Source of the DNA: Thermasporomyces sp040195635
GTDB taxonomy: Bacteria > Actinomycetota > Actinomycetes > Propionibacteriales > Actinopolymorphaceae
Direction of reading: 5' to 3'
Assembly: GCF_040195635.1 (NCBI RefSeq)
Contig: NZ_JBEFTX010000011.1
Location: forward strand, 124,001-188,000
Length of the DNA stretch: 64,000 bases
In this document: piece after piece, positions 9,495 through 17,646 of the stretch
Layout: every line of letters starts with the position of its first letter
How positions within the stretch are numbered: position 1 is the stretch's first letter
Notes under the pieces: generated by a model
The model's database searches: none
The model's input: the letters and a program-made list of their open reading frames with translations, nothing else
Told to the model about the DNA's origin: nothing
Position numbers and translations under genes: made by a program

Positions 9495-10151
9495 GTGCAG
9501 GTGCACGAGAAGAAGGAACCGGACATCGCGCAGCCGGAGTCACTGGCCCGGCTCCTCGGCGGATGGCGGGCGTCCACGGACGCGACGCTGCCGCCGGTGG
9601 CCTTCGTCGCCGCCTGGCTGCTGACCGGGCATTCGGTGGCCTGGGGAGCGGTGGCCGCGTTCGGTGTGAGCGTGCTACTCGGCGTCTACCGGCTACTCCG
9701 GGGTACGCGGCCGCGGGCGGTTCTCCTCGGTCTCCTCGGTGTCGCCATCGCCGCCGCCGTCGTCCTGCGGACCGGACACGCCGCCGACTTCTTCCTCGTC
9801 CAACTGGTCACCAACGCCGCGAGTGCGCTCGCCTGGATCGTCAGCATCGTCGTGCGCTGGCCCCTGCTGGGCGTGGTGGTCGGCACCGCACTGCGTCAGG
9901 GTGGTCGCTGGCGGCGGGACCCCGCGTTGCTGCGGGCGTACGCGACGGCGTCGTGGGTGTGGGTCGGTCAGTACGTCGTGCGGGTCGCCGTCCTCGGGTC
10001 GCTCTACCTGGCCAACGCCGTCGTCGCCCTCGGTATCGCGAGAGTCGCGCTGAGTTGGCCGCTCGTCGCCGGGTGCGTGGCGGTGAGCGCGTGGATCCTG
10101 GCGCGCGTCCTCCCATCCGACCACCCCGGCTTCCGCAGCCCACAGGCCTGA
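9495..10151 (+). CDS. DUF3159 family integral membrane protein
   Basis: 218-residue membrane protein with about six hydrophobic segments between residues 30 and 205, including WPLLGVVVGTALRQGGRWRRDP, a pattern typical of DUF3159 proteins of actinobacteria. The start is GTG 9495 (MQVHEKKEP). No enzyme motif is visible and the family function is unknown. In other actinobacteria such genes often sit beside OB-fold or transport genes; here the neighbours are an aminotransferase and a PadR regulator, which does not help. Confidence is in the family only. Confidence 0.75.
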   Translation: MQVHEKKEPDIAQPESLARLLGGWRASTDATLPPVAFVAAWLLTGHSVAWGAVAAFGVSVLLGVYRLLRGTRPRAVLLGLLGVAIAAAVVLRTGHAADFFLVQLVTNAASALAWIVSIVVRWPLLGVVVGTALRQGGRWRRDPALLRAYATASWVWVGQYVVRVAVLGSLYLANAVVALGIARVALSWPLVAGCVAVSAWILARVLPSDHPGFRSPQA

Positions 10152-10161
10152 GCAACCCACG

Positions 10162-10209
10162 GGTCCAAGCGGGCCGCGGTCCAAGCGGGCCACGGTCCAA
10201 GCGGACCAC
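10162..10209. repeat. Three tandem copies of a 16-bp unit
   Basis: GGTCCAAGCGGGCCGC occurs at 10162-10177, 10178-10193 and 10194-10209 with one or two changes in copies 2 and 3. It lies in the gap after the DUF3159 gene. No hairpin with a T-run follows, so a terminator role is not supported. Confidence 0.8.
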
Positions 10210-10298
10210 GGGACCTCGCGCGCCACGGGGCCCCCGCAAACCGGCTCTTTCGTACGACCAACCAGTGGTCTGGCACGCCGAGGGCCTTGTCGGCGCTG

Positions 10299-10314
10299 TA
10301 TCGGCGATATATCG
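10299..10314 (+). promoter_or_regulatory. Candidate PadR operator, two overlapping palindromes
   Basis: TATCGGCGATA (10299-10309) and CGATATATCG (10305-10314) are both perfect palindromes and overlap by five bases, about 40 bp before the PadR start. AT-rich dyads of this type at a PadR promoter suggest autoregulation. The link to the regulator is inferred from position. Confidence 0.6.
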
Positions 10315-10355
10315 TGAACCATCGTTAGCATGGCATCGAACGAAGGAGACGCGCC

Positions 10356-11369
10356 ATGAAGAGGTTCATGAACCAGGGGCCGTTCCGGGATCGGGGTCCT
10401 GGCGGGCGGCGTGGCGACAACGCCGGTTGGCCCGGTCCCGACTTCCCTGCGGAGGGCCGTCACGGTGAGCCCGCCGGCCACGGCGAGCACCACCACGAGC
10501 GCCACGACGAGCGCCACCATGAGCGCCGTCGCGAGCGTCGGGAGCGCCGCGAGCGGCGCCGCGATGAGCGCAGCAGCCACCACGAGCATCACGAACACGG
10601 CAGGAACCACGGCGGCTTCGGCCCAGGCGGGCCGGGATTGGCGGGCCTCGGCCCGGGCGGGCCAGGGTTCGGTGGCTTCGACTTCGGCTTCGGCCCGGGT
10701 TTCGGCGGCTCTGGTGGTTTCGGCGGCTCTGGTGGTTTCGGAGGCGGTGGACGGCGCGGCGGATGGGGTCCGCCGTTCGGGTTCCCGGGCCGTCGCGGCC
10801 CGCGCGCCCGCCGCGGCGACATCCGCGCCGGGATCCTGCACCTTCTCGCCGACTCGGACCGGCCGATGCATGGCTACGAGATGATCCGCGAGCTCCAGGA
10901 ACGCACCGGCGGTGCGTGGCGACCGAGTGCCGGCTCGATCTATCCGACCCTGCAACTCCTCGAGGACGAAGGGCTCGTCGCCTCCACCGAGGACACGGGG
11001 AAGCGGCTGTACTCGCTCACCGACGCCGGCCGCGAGGAAATCGCCAGGCGTGGCGGTTCGGCCCCCTGGGAGGAGTTCACCGAGCCGACCGACTCGCCGT
11101 GGCACGAGCTCCGCAACGCCGGCGCGGGCCTGATGACGGCGGCCATGCAGGGCGCCCACGCGGCGAACGAGCAACAGTTGCACCGGATCACCGAGACCCT
11201 GCGGGAAGCCCGGTCGCGGATCTACCGGATCCTGGGCGAGGACGAGCCCACCGAGCACGACCGGCCTGGGCGCGACAGCGACGCCCACCATCACACCGAC
11301 GCCCACCACCACACCGACGCCCACCGCGACACGGGCGACGACGCGCGAGGGGACGACACGAGCAAGTAG
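10356..11369 (+). CDS. PadR-family regulator with His/Arg and Gly-rich extensions
   Basis: 337 residues. The regulator proper starts near residue 148 with RGDIRAGILHLLADSDRPMHGYEMI and the conserved SIYPTLQLLEDEGLV, the PadR winged helix, followed by a C-terminal helix for dimerisation. Ahead of it are a stretch of alternating His/Glu/Arg and then Gly/Phe-rich repeats (FGGSGGFGGSGGFG). The C-terminus carries DAHHHT repeats. The His clusters at both ends could bind metal, which is inference only. A good GAAGGAGA precedes ATG 10356, and a palindromic operator lies about 40 bp upstream. No efflux gene is adjacent downstream, so the target is probably itself or elsewhere. Confidence 0.88.
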   Translation: MKRFMNQGPFRDRGPGGRRGDNAGWPGPDFPAEGRHGEPAGHGEHHHERHDERHHERRRERRERRERRRDERSSHHEHHEHGRNHGGFGPGGPGLAGLGPGGPGFGGFDFGFGPGFGGSGGFGGSGGFGGGGRRGGWGPPFGFPGRRGPRARRGDIRAGILHLLADSDRPMHGYEMIRELQERTGGAWRPSAGSIYPTLQLLEDEGLVASTEDTGKRLYSLTDAGREEIARRGGSAPWEEFTEPTDSPWHELRNAGAGLMTAAMQGAHAANEQQLHRITETLREARSRIYRILGEDEPTEHDRPGRDSDAHHHTDAHHHTDAHRDTGDDARGDDTSK

Positions 11370-11659
11370 CCCGCCGGAGGCGGCGACACCACTACCCAGC
11401 TGTACGAACTACCCAGGGCGGATTCTGGCGGTGGTCGCAACACGGCTGCTTGTTGGGGTGAGCGTAGCGAACGGAAAACGGAACGGCCGGGTCGCGGTGG
11501 CGTGAAGGAGAAGGTCGTGGCCGCCCGATCGGGGAGGATGAGGGGTAGGTCTCGCCGTCAAGGGCGCCTTGCGGCGTCGCTGGCGCGATGGGGCTGCGCC
11601 CCACCCTTGACTGCGAGCCCTTGCCCCCTTTGATCGGCTGGCTATCGGGCGGCCACTCC
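11370..11659. other. Gene-free stretch between padR and the IS30 element
   Basis: About 290 bases without a supportable gene. A GGGGCTGCGCCCC mini-hairpin is present near 11591. The composition (GCGCCTTGCGGCGTCGCTGGCGC) resembles the degenerate flank often left beside transposons, but no recognisable protein fragment is found. Confidence 0.4.
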
Positions 11660-12882
11660 CGGTGTGGCGCACCACCGCCCCCCCGCCCGTTATGCCTGGA
11701 GCAGCGGGCCGATCAGTTCGTCGGGCTTGGCGTAGTCGTGTCTTTTGCGGGGCCGGTCGTTCAGTTCGGCGGTGACCCAGTCCAGGTCGGCCTGGCTGTG
11801 CACGGATAGGTCGGTCCCCTTGGGAAAGTACTGTCGTAGCAGGCCGTTGGTGTTCTCGTTCGTACCGCGCTGCCACGGCTTGTACGGGTCACAGAAGAAA
11901 ATCTGGATGTCGGCTGCGATCGCGACCTGTTTCCAATCCCGCATCTCCGCGCCCTGGTCCCAGGTCAGCGAACGACGCAGCGGCGCAGGAAGAGTTTGGA
12001 TCTTCGCGGCCAACACCGGCGCGACCTGCTCAGGCTTATACCCCTCGGGCAGGTGCAGCAGCAGCACGTACCCGGTAGTCCGCTCGACGAGAGTGCCGAT
12101 CGCGCTGGCGTTGTTCTTACCAATGACCAAATCACCCTCCCAATGCCCCGGCACCGCACGATCGGCCGCCTCGGCAGGCCGTTCGGAGATATTGACCATG
12201 CCCGGGATCCGGTTCTTACGCTGCCCGACCTTGCGGCCCGGCTCACGCAACGCCCGCCCAGTGCGCAGACACTTGGTCAGCTCACGGCGTAGCGCCCCAC
12301 AGGACTGCACATACAGCGACTGGTAGATGGTCTCGGTGGACACCCACATCTCCGGGTCATCGGGGAAGTCCTGCTTCACCCGGCCGGCGATCTGCTCGGG
12401 TGAGAACTTCTTCTCCAAGTCTTGCTCGACCCGCTCCCGCAGTACCACGTTGGTGGCCAGCTTGCACCGCTTCGGACGCGACGCCCGCCCGTACGCCGCC
12501 GCATGCGCGCTCGTGGCCCGATACCGCCCTATCTGCTCGGCATTGCGGGCCAGCTCGCGGGAGATAGTCGACGGGCTACGACCCAGCCGAGCAGCGATCG
12601 AGCGCATCGACTCACCGGCCGCCCGGCCCAACGCGATCTCCTCCCGCTCAGCCAACGTCAAACACCGACCCTTCAGGTCGCGTCCCCGCCGCGGACGCAC
12701 CCCACCAGCAGCGACCAACCACCGGCGGCCCTGCACCCGGTAGGTGCCCGCCGCAACCGCCGCATCGGTGATGAAATCCCCCCGCGCCATCGCCTCCCAG
12801 AACCGCTGATGAACCTCCGGAACCATCCGCACAGAGAACCGCACCCACAACACCCCTCACCCACCGGGTGTTGCAACCACCG
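11660..12882 (-). mobile_element. IS30-family insertion sequence
   Basis: One intact IS30-type transposase with candidate imperfect ends: CGGTGTGGCGCACCACC at 11660-11676 and, on the other strand, CGGTGGTTGCAACACCC at about 12882-12866. They match at roughly two thirds of positions, giving an element of about 1.22 kb, normal for IS30. The ends are partly self-complementary, so the boundaries are uncertain, and the 2-3 bp target duplication could not be fixed. It sits between padR and the fructosamine kinase without breaking either. Confidence 0.65.
11690..12853 (-). CDS. IS30-family DDE transposase
   Basis: 387-residue transposase, apparently intact. An N-terminal helix-turn-helix (SMRSIAARLGRSPSTISREL, about 82-101) binds the ends. 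The catalytic triad is D241 in HWEGDLVIG, D299 in TWDQGAEM and E333 in RGTNENTNGLLRQYFPKGT, with the 33-34 residue D-E spacing of IS30. The length fits the family, and the start could also be the internal Met at residue 10 (MVPEVHQRF). No frameshift or stop is seen, so the element may be active. Confidence 0.92.
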   Translation of the reverse strand: MLWVRFSVRMVPEVHQRFWEAMARGDFITDAAVAAGTYRVQGRRWLVAAGGVRPRRGRDLKGRCLTLAEREEIALGRAAGESMRSIAARLGRSPSTISRELARNAEQIGRYRATSAHAAAYGRASRPKRCKLATNVVLRERVEQDLEKKFSPEQIAGRVKQDFPDDPEMWVSTETIYQSLYVQSCGALRRELTKCLRTGRALREPGRKVGQRKNRIPGMVNISERPAEAADRAVPGHWEGDLVIGKNNASAIGTLVERTTGYVLLLHLPEGYKPEQVAPVLAAKIQTLPAPLRRSLTWDQGAEMRDWKQVAIAADIQIFFCDPYKPWQRGTNENTNGLLRQYFPKGTDLSVHSQADLDWVTAELNDRPRKRHDYAKPDELIGPLLQA

Positions 12883-12973
12883 CTCGAACCCGGGCCAGCC
12901 TGTACGAACGCGCATCCCTGCCGCCTGCTGCACAGTTCACCGACGCTTCGGTCACGCGAATGCGCTGAACCCC

Positions 12974-13009
12974 TTACGTAGCGTAGGCGAAACGCCCTAA
13001 TATCGGACA
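12974..13009 (+). promoter_or_regulatory. Leaderless promoter of the fructosamine kinase gene
   Basis: A TAATAT -10 box at 12998-13003 sits six bases before the ATG at 13010, with TTACGT at 12974-12979 as a weak -35 (18-bp spacer). Transcription would begin at about the A of the start codon, and no Shine-Dalgarno is present, so the mRNA is probably leaderless. Confidence 0.6.
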
Positions 13010-13915
13010 ATGGCTCGGCAAGCAAGCATCGCGTTCCACGTCGAAGAGGTCCTCAACACTCCCGTCATCTCGACCAATCCCGTCGCCGGCGGCGACGTGT
13101 GCATCGCCACCCGGGTACGCCTCGGCGACGGCCGAAGCGTCTTCGTCAAGGCCCGCCCCGGCGCACCCGCAGGCTTCTTCGCCACGGAGGCACGGCACCT
13201 GACCTGGCTCGCCGCCGCCGGTGAAGGGGCGGCACTGACACCGGGCGTTCTCGGTTACGACCACGAGTGCCTCGTCCTGGAGTGGGTCGAGACCGGGCGT
13301 CCCTCCGCCGAAGCCGCCGAGAGGCTGGGCCGCGCACTGGCGGTCACTCATCGAAGTGGGGCACCGGCGTTCGGAGCCGCGGCCGAAGGTTTCATCGGAC
13401 GGCTGCCGCAACCCAACGCCCCGACCGACAGTTGGCCGGAGTTCTACGCCCGGCACCGGGTCGAGCCGTACCTCCGGGTGGCGTTCAACCGCGGCCGACT
13501 CGACGCGAACGAGGCGAACGCCATCTGCGCACTCCTCGAGCGCCTCGAGGAACTCGCCGGACCATCCGAGCCGCCCGCGAGAATTCACGGCGACCTCTGG
13601 TCGGGCAACATCATCTGGGCGACCGACGGGCAGCCGCGCGTGGTCGACCCGGCTGCCTACGGCGGTCATCGCGAAACCGACCTGGCCATGCTCATCCTGT
13701 TTGGTACGCCGCACCTCGACCGGCTCCTCGCTGCCTACGACGAGGTGTTTCCCATCGCCGATGGTTGGCGCGACCGGCTCGCCATCCATCAGCTGCACCC
13801 GTTGCTCACCCACGCGGCGACCTACGGCGGTGGGTACGGAGCGCGGGCCGGGCGGGTCGCCCGCGACCTCCTCGCCAGGAATCCCGTCCAACGGCCCGAC
13901 CCGCGTCCCGTCTGA
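13010..13915 (+). CDS. Fructosamine kinase family protein
   Basis: 301-residue kinase of the fructosamine/aminoglycoside-phosphotransferase fold. HGDLWSGNIIW holds the catalytic Asp, and DPAAYGGHRETDLAML the metal-binding Asp and the family-typical GHRE. The early lysine in VFVKARPG and the YDHECLVLEWVE hinge are also seen. Bacterial members phosphorylate fructosamines or ribulosamines for deglycation. The substrate here is not established. The gene stands alone, with a probable leaderless promoter about 130 bp to the right of the IS30 end. Confidence 0.85.
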   Translation: MARQASIAFHVEEVLNTPVISTNPVAGGDVCIATRVRLGDGRSVFVKARPGAPAGFFATEARHLTWLAAAGEGAALTPGVLGYDHECLVLEWVETGRPSAEAAERLGRALAVTHRSGAPAFGAAAEGFIGRLPQPNAPTDSWPEFYARHRVEPYLRVAFNRGRLDANEANAICALLERLEELAGPSEPPARIHGDLWSGNIIWATDGQPRVVDPAAYGGHRETDLAMLILFGTPHLDRLLAAYDEVFPIADGWRDRLAIHQLHPLLTHAATYGGGYGARAGRVARDLLARNPVQRPDPRPV

Positions 13916-13990
13916 CTCCTCGCTGCCCCGTCGGGTGGGTGGAGGTTCGCGGGGCTGAAGCGGCCGAACCTCCACCCGATTCGGGAAGCG

Positions 13991-14035
13991 CGTCAGCTGC
14001 GGCGTCGTCAGCTGCGGCGTCGTCAGCTGTGGCGG
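13991..14035. repeat. Three tandem copies of a 15-bp unit at the end of the beta-propeller gene
   Basis: CGTCAGCTGCGGCGT repeats at 13991, 14006 and 14021, the last slightly diverged. The third copy contains the stop codon of the minus-strand propeller gene (14023), so the repeat extends from its 3' end into the convergent gap. Confidence 0.8.
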
Positions 14036-14967
14036 ATGGCGACGACGGAGTACGGCGTCGTCGGTTCGGGCGGGGTGGTGAAGCGGGCGTTCGGGAGATA
14101 AAACCGGTCGCCGTACGCCGCGACCGTGGTGGGGACGTCGAACCGCTCGTCGGTCAGGCGGTCCACCACCCTTGCCCGCGTGCCAGTGGAGTTCAGGCAG
14201 AGGACGGCGACGGTGTTGAGCCGGTTCTGAACGGCGTACAACGTGTCTCCCCGCAGCAGCAGCCCGTCGCCGTTCGTCAGTACCTCGCCACCGAGGTCGA
14301 CGGTCGTCGTGACCCCGGTCCTCGGGTCGACGTGGAACAGCATGCCGGTGGACGACTGGACGACGAGGAGCGCCCTTCGGTCCGGCGTACGCACCAGCCC
14401 GTTGGTGTTGATGCCCGCGCCGAAGACGATGTCGCCGCTCAACGGCAGGCGTACGACCTCATCGGCGGCCGGAAGGTGGCCCCGGCGCAACGGCAGTTGG
14501 TAGAGGACCGGGTTGGTCGAGTCGGTGAACCATGCCGCGTCGCCGGTGAGCACGACGTCGTTGACGAAGCTGGCGCCGGTGGCGAACTGGTACGACGCGA
14601 GGACCTCTCCGGTCCGCCGATCGATGACCCTGCCGTCACCGCCCGATCCGCCGGAGACGAAGATCCGGTCCTCGTCGGTCTTCAACCCGAGCGACGGTGT
14701 GCCCGGGCCGGTGCTGAGGATCCGTCCGCTGCCGTTCGCCAGGGACGCCTCGTAGATGGACCCGTCCAGGCGCGAGCCGAAGTACGCCACCGGGCCGGGA
14801 CCGATGGCGATGCCCTCCGGCTGGAAACCGTCCGGCAGCGGGAAGGTCGTCGGGAAGTCGTTCGACCGGCCGCCGTGGTGAACGGATGCCTGGGCGGTCG
14901 TGGGTACGCCGGCAAGGCCGAGCAGGCCTCCCAGCGCGGCAGTGGACAGGAAGCTGCGTCGATGCAT
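14023..14967 (-). CDS. Exported SMP-30/gluconolactonase-like beta-propeller protein
   Basis: 314 residues with a Tat-type signal (MHRRSFLSTAALGGLLGLAG, cleavage probably after TTAQA near 27). The mature part has propeller-like blades: PEGIAIGPGPVAYFGS, SFVNDVVLTGDAAWFTDS, NTNGLVRTPDRRALLV and TNGDGLLLRGDTLYAV, a pattern of SMP-30/NHL proteins. These are calcium-dependent lactonases or binding proteins; the substrate is unknown. The 5' region holds a tandem repeat in place of a clear promoter. The gene converges on the fructosamine kinase gene. Confidence 0.8.
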   Translation of the reverse strand: MHRRSFLSTAALGGLLGLAGVPTTAQASVHHGGRSNDFPTTFPLPDGFQPEGIAIGPGPVAYFGSRLDGSIYEASLANGSGRILSTGPGTPSLGLKTDEDRIFVSGGSGGDGRVIDRRTGEVLASYQFATGASFVNDVVLTGDAAWFTDSTNPVLYQLPLRRGHLPAADEVVRLPLSGDIVFGAGINTNGLVRTPDRRALLVVQSSTGMLFHVDPRTGVTTTVDLGGEVLTNGDGLLLRGDTLYAVQNRLNTVAVLCLNSTGTRARVVDRLTDERFDVPTTVAAYGDRFYLPNARFTTPPEPTTPYSVVAIRHS

Positions 14968-14985
14968 GGCGACCCCTCGGTTCGA

Positions 14986-15094
14986 TACGGCGTCGAGCTG
15001 TGGTTGGCCGTGGTGCTGCAGGTATGCCGTGGTGGTTCAGGTATGCCGTGGTGCTTCAGGTATGCCGTGGTGCTGCAGGTACGGCGTCGAGCTG
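14986..15094. repeat. Four 19-bp tandem repeats bracketed by a 15-bp direct repeat, in the beta-propeller gene leader
   Basis: The unit GCCGTGGTGCTGCAGGTAT lies at 15007, 15026, 15045 and 15064 with small changes. TACGGCGTCGAGCTG occurs at both sides (14986-15000 and 15080-15094). The array is 20-120 bp upstream of the minus-strand propeller start, probably inside its leader or promoter. The rest of the gap up to 15304 shows nothing recognisable. Confidence 0.85.
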
Positions 15095-15304
15095 ACGTGG
15101 GCGGATCGTTGGTGTCCCGGACAACGGCGACGAGGCCCCGCCGGCCGCGCCACGTATCGACGGGGACCGGCAGGCGACGCGGCCAGTGCGGGACCTCGTC
15201 CACTGTCACGGACGGCGGGTCGAGTCGGTTCGACGGCGGGCCGAAATCCGCCGGGGTCACCCCGCGCGCCTCCGGCGGACCGTGCACCAGACGCACCGGT
15301 CGGC

Positions 15305-16570
15305 TCAGTCGAGCGCGGACGCGCCGCCGCTGATCTGCGCCTGCGCGAGTGCCGCGGCCTCCGCCAGGACGGACTTCACCGGGCGGCCGGTCCGCTCCGC
15401 GAGTGCGGCCACGTCGTCGTACTCCGGCTGGACGTTGACGACCGCGCCGGCGTACATCGCGACCTTGACGCGCACGGGTCCGTCCGGGAGAGCGACCGTG
15501 CGAATCTCGCGGTCGAGCGGTTGCTTGCGTACCTGGTGACTTCGTACGCCGATCGCCGAGGTCTCGGTGAAGATGACCTGGCACACCGCGTCCAGCCGGT
15601 CCGGGTCGACGAGGACCGCCAGCAGGTGCGCCGGGCGGCCCTTCTTCATCAGGATCGGCGTCAGCCAGGCGTCGGCGGCCCCGGCAGCGAGGAGGCGCTG
15701 GAGGACCGCGGGCCAGATCCTGGGGTCGAGGTCGTCGACGTTGCACTCGACGACGACCTGGGTGGAGGTCGGTGGTCCCTGCGCTGCCGCGCCTTGTGCG
15801 GCCGAGTCGGGCACCGTGCCGAGGACAAGGCGCACCACGTTGGCCCGGCCGGGGACCTCGCGCGTCCCGGCACCGAATCCCTGACCACTGACCTGCATCG
15901 GCGGCTGCCCGCCCCATCCGGTCACGTGGGTGGTGAGCAGCGCTGCACCGGTCGGCGTGCACAGTTCACCGAGGGGCGCTGCCTCGCCGCCGGTCTCGCC
16001 GGCGTACGACGGTGCGCCCGCGCCCGCCAGCAGCTCCACGACCGCGGGAACGGGGACCGGAAGCCGACCGTGGGCGGCGCGGACGAAGCCGGACCCGACC
16101 GCGACCGGTGAGGCGGACACCGCGTCGAGTCCCAGGTGGGCGAAGCCCGCGCACACGCCCACGACGTCGGCGATCGCGTCGAGCGCGCCCACCTCGTGGA
16201 AGTGGATCGCGTCAGGCGTGGTGCCGTGGACCTTCGCCTCCGCCTCTGCCAGGCGCCGGAACGTCTCGTGCGCCTGCTGGCGTACGGCGTCGTCGAGCTC
16301 GGACTCGTCGAGCAGCTTGCGGACGTCGGCCCAGGTGCGGTGATGGGTGGAGTCGGTGCCGTCGACGGTCACGTGCGTGGCGGCCAGCCCGTTGCGGGTG
16401 ACGCGTGCGGCGGTGAGCTCGACGCTCTCCGGCGCGACCATGTCGACGGCCGTCGTGAGGACCTCGAGGGGTACGCCGGCTGCCACGAGCGCGCCGAGCA
16501 GCATGTCGCCACTCGCGCCCGAACCGCAGTCGATCCAGGCGATCCGGCGGTCCACCGGTTGGCTCCTCAC
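15305..16570 (-). CDS. larC: Nickel-pincer cofactor nickel insertase LarC
   Basis: 421-residue LarC (DUF111 family), which inserts nickel into the pyridinium bis-thiocarboxylate precursor of the nickel-pincer nucleotide used by lactate racemase and related enzymes. IAWIDCGSGASGDMLLGALV at the N-terminus, IHFHEVGALDAIADVVG and VVVECNVDDLDPRIW are typical. In Lactobacillus the two halves are joined by programmed frameshifting; here they are one continuous frame, joined by an Ala/Gln/Gly-rich linker near residue 255. The start overlaps the larB stop as ATGA. larE, the sulfur-insertion gene, is not in this window. Confidence 0.92.
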   Translation of the reverse strand: MRSQPVDRRIAWIDCGSGASGDMLLGALVAAGVPLEVLTTAVDMVAPESVELTAARVTRNGLAATHVTVDGTDSTHHRTWADVRKLLDESELDDAVRQQAHETFRRLAEAEAKVHGTTPDAIHFHEVGALDAIADVVGVCAGFAHLGLDAVSASPVAVGSGFVRAAHGRLPVPVPAVVELLAGAGAPSYAGETGGEAAPLGELCTPTGAALLTTHVTGWGGQPPMQVSGQGFGAGTREVPGRANVVRLVLGTVPDSAAQGAAAQGPPTSTQVVVECNVDDLDPRIWPAVLQRLLAAGAADAWLTPILMKKGRPAHLLAVLVDPDRLDAVCQVIFTETSAIGVRSHQVRKQPLDREIRTVALPDGPVRVKVAMYAGAVVNVQPEYDDVAALAERTGRPVKSVLAEAAALAQAQISGGASALD

Positions 16571-17457
16571 TGGTCCACCACGCGGTGCTCGGGCGGGTGC
16601 CGCGTGCCAGCGTTCTGGTCGGAGGCCCGGTGGTCGGTCACCTGGTGGTCGGTCACCTGGTGGCTCACGGCCTGCCCGTTCCCGGCGCGGCGAGCTACCC
16701 GGGCGGCGAACACCCCGGCGCCGAAGCCGTTGTCGATGTTGCTGACGACCACACCCGGAGCGCAGGAGTTGAGCATCGCCAGCAGCGCGGCGACCCCGCC
16801 GAACGACGCGCCGTAGCCCACGCTCGTCGGCACCGCCACCAGGGGTACGCCGGTGAGCCCGCCGACCACCGACGGCAGGGCGCCCTCCATACCAGCGACG
16901 ACGATCAGGCAGTCGGCGGCGTCGAGCTGGTCTTTCGCGTCGAGGAGGCGGTGGACGCCGGCCACGCCGACATCACTGATCCGGTGGACGCCACCCCCGA
17001 ACGACTGGACCGTGAACGCCGCCTCCGCCGCCACCCGGGCATCCGACGTACCCGCCGCGACCACGCACACCATGCCTGTCGGCTCGGGCAGTGGCCCCAC
17101 CGTGGCGGCCCTGGCGGTCTCGTCGATGCGTGCGTCGGGAAACGCCGACCGGATCAGAGTGATCGCGTCGGCGTCGAGTCTGGTGGCGAGCGCGGCCCGA
17201 CCGGGATGAGCGTCCCGAAGCGCCCGGAGCAGATCCACCACCTGGGCGGGGGACTTGCCGGCGCCGTAGACGACCTCCGGGTCGCCGGTACGGGAGAGCC
17301 GGTCCGTGTCGAGGCGTGCGTACCCCAGATCGACGTAACCCGGATCGACAGTGGCCGGTTCGGTGGTCCCGTTGCGGGTGCCAGCCTGCCCGTCGCCTCC
17401 TACCGGCGACCCTGGCGAGCCAGGCAACCCGCCGGGCACGATATCGCGGGAGGTCAT
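16567..17457 (-). CDS. larB: Pyridinium biscarboxylic acid mononucleotide synthase LarB
   Basis: 296 residues, related to AIR carboxylase PurE. LarB carboxylates and hydrolyses nicotinic acid adenine dinucleotide as the first step of nickel-pincer cofactor synthesis. Visible markers are VVYGAGKSPAQVVDLLRAL, VVAAGTSDARVAAEAAFT, CLIVVAGMEGALPSVVGGL and VPTSVGYGASFGG. The N-terminal 30 residues are Gly/Pro-rich, and the C-terminal tail repeats VTDHQVTDH with further His, perhaps a metal-handling appendix, which is unusual. It is the first gene of larB-larC, divergent from galE. Confidence 0.92.
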   Translation of the reverse strand: MTSRDIVPGGLPGSPGSPVGGDGQAGTRNGTTEPATVDPGYVDLGYARLDTDRLSRTGDPEVVYGAGKSPAQVVDLLRALRDAHPGRAALATRLDADAITLIRSAFPDARIDETARAATVGPLPEPTGMVCVVAAGTSDARVAAEAAFTVQSFGGGVHRISDVGVAGVHRLLDAKDQLDAADCLIVVAGMEGALPSVVGGLTGVPLVAVPTSVGYGASFGGVAALLAMLNSCAPGVVVSNIDNGFGAGVFAARVARRAGNGQAVSHQVTDHQVTDHRASDQNAGTRHPPEHRVVDQ

Positions 17458-17590
17458 GGCTCGACCTTAGGTCGGCGCGCGAGCGGGACCCGATGCGGGT
17501 CGACGAACGGGAAGGTCACATAGCCGAGAATGGACCACGTTCGAGTGCGTACGGAAGCTTCGCCGGCGAAGGCGACCAGAACAGCGAAGC

Positions 17591-17646
17591 CGTGAAGACC
17601 GCGGGGAGCGATACGTGAAGACCGGGAGGAACGCAGCGTGAAGACC
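17591..17646 (+). promoter_or_regulatory. 23-bp tandem repeat that includes the galE ribosome-binding site and start
   Basis: CGTGAAGACC recurs at 17591, 17614 and 17637, exactly 23 bp apart, with purine-rich spacers (CGGGGAGCG, GGGAGGAACG). The last copy contains the galE start (GTG 17638) preceded by GGGAGG. The upstream GTG copies are out of frame, so only the last works as the galE start. Confidence 0.7.

Noticed and set aside
11660..12882. Composite transposon around the IS30 copy
   Set aside because: Only one IS copy is present and the flanking genes look native.
13010..13915. Aminoglycoside resistance kinase
   Set aside because: The GHRE-type metal motif and overall pattern match fructosamine kinases better.
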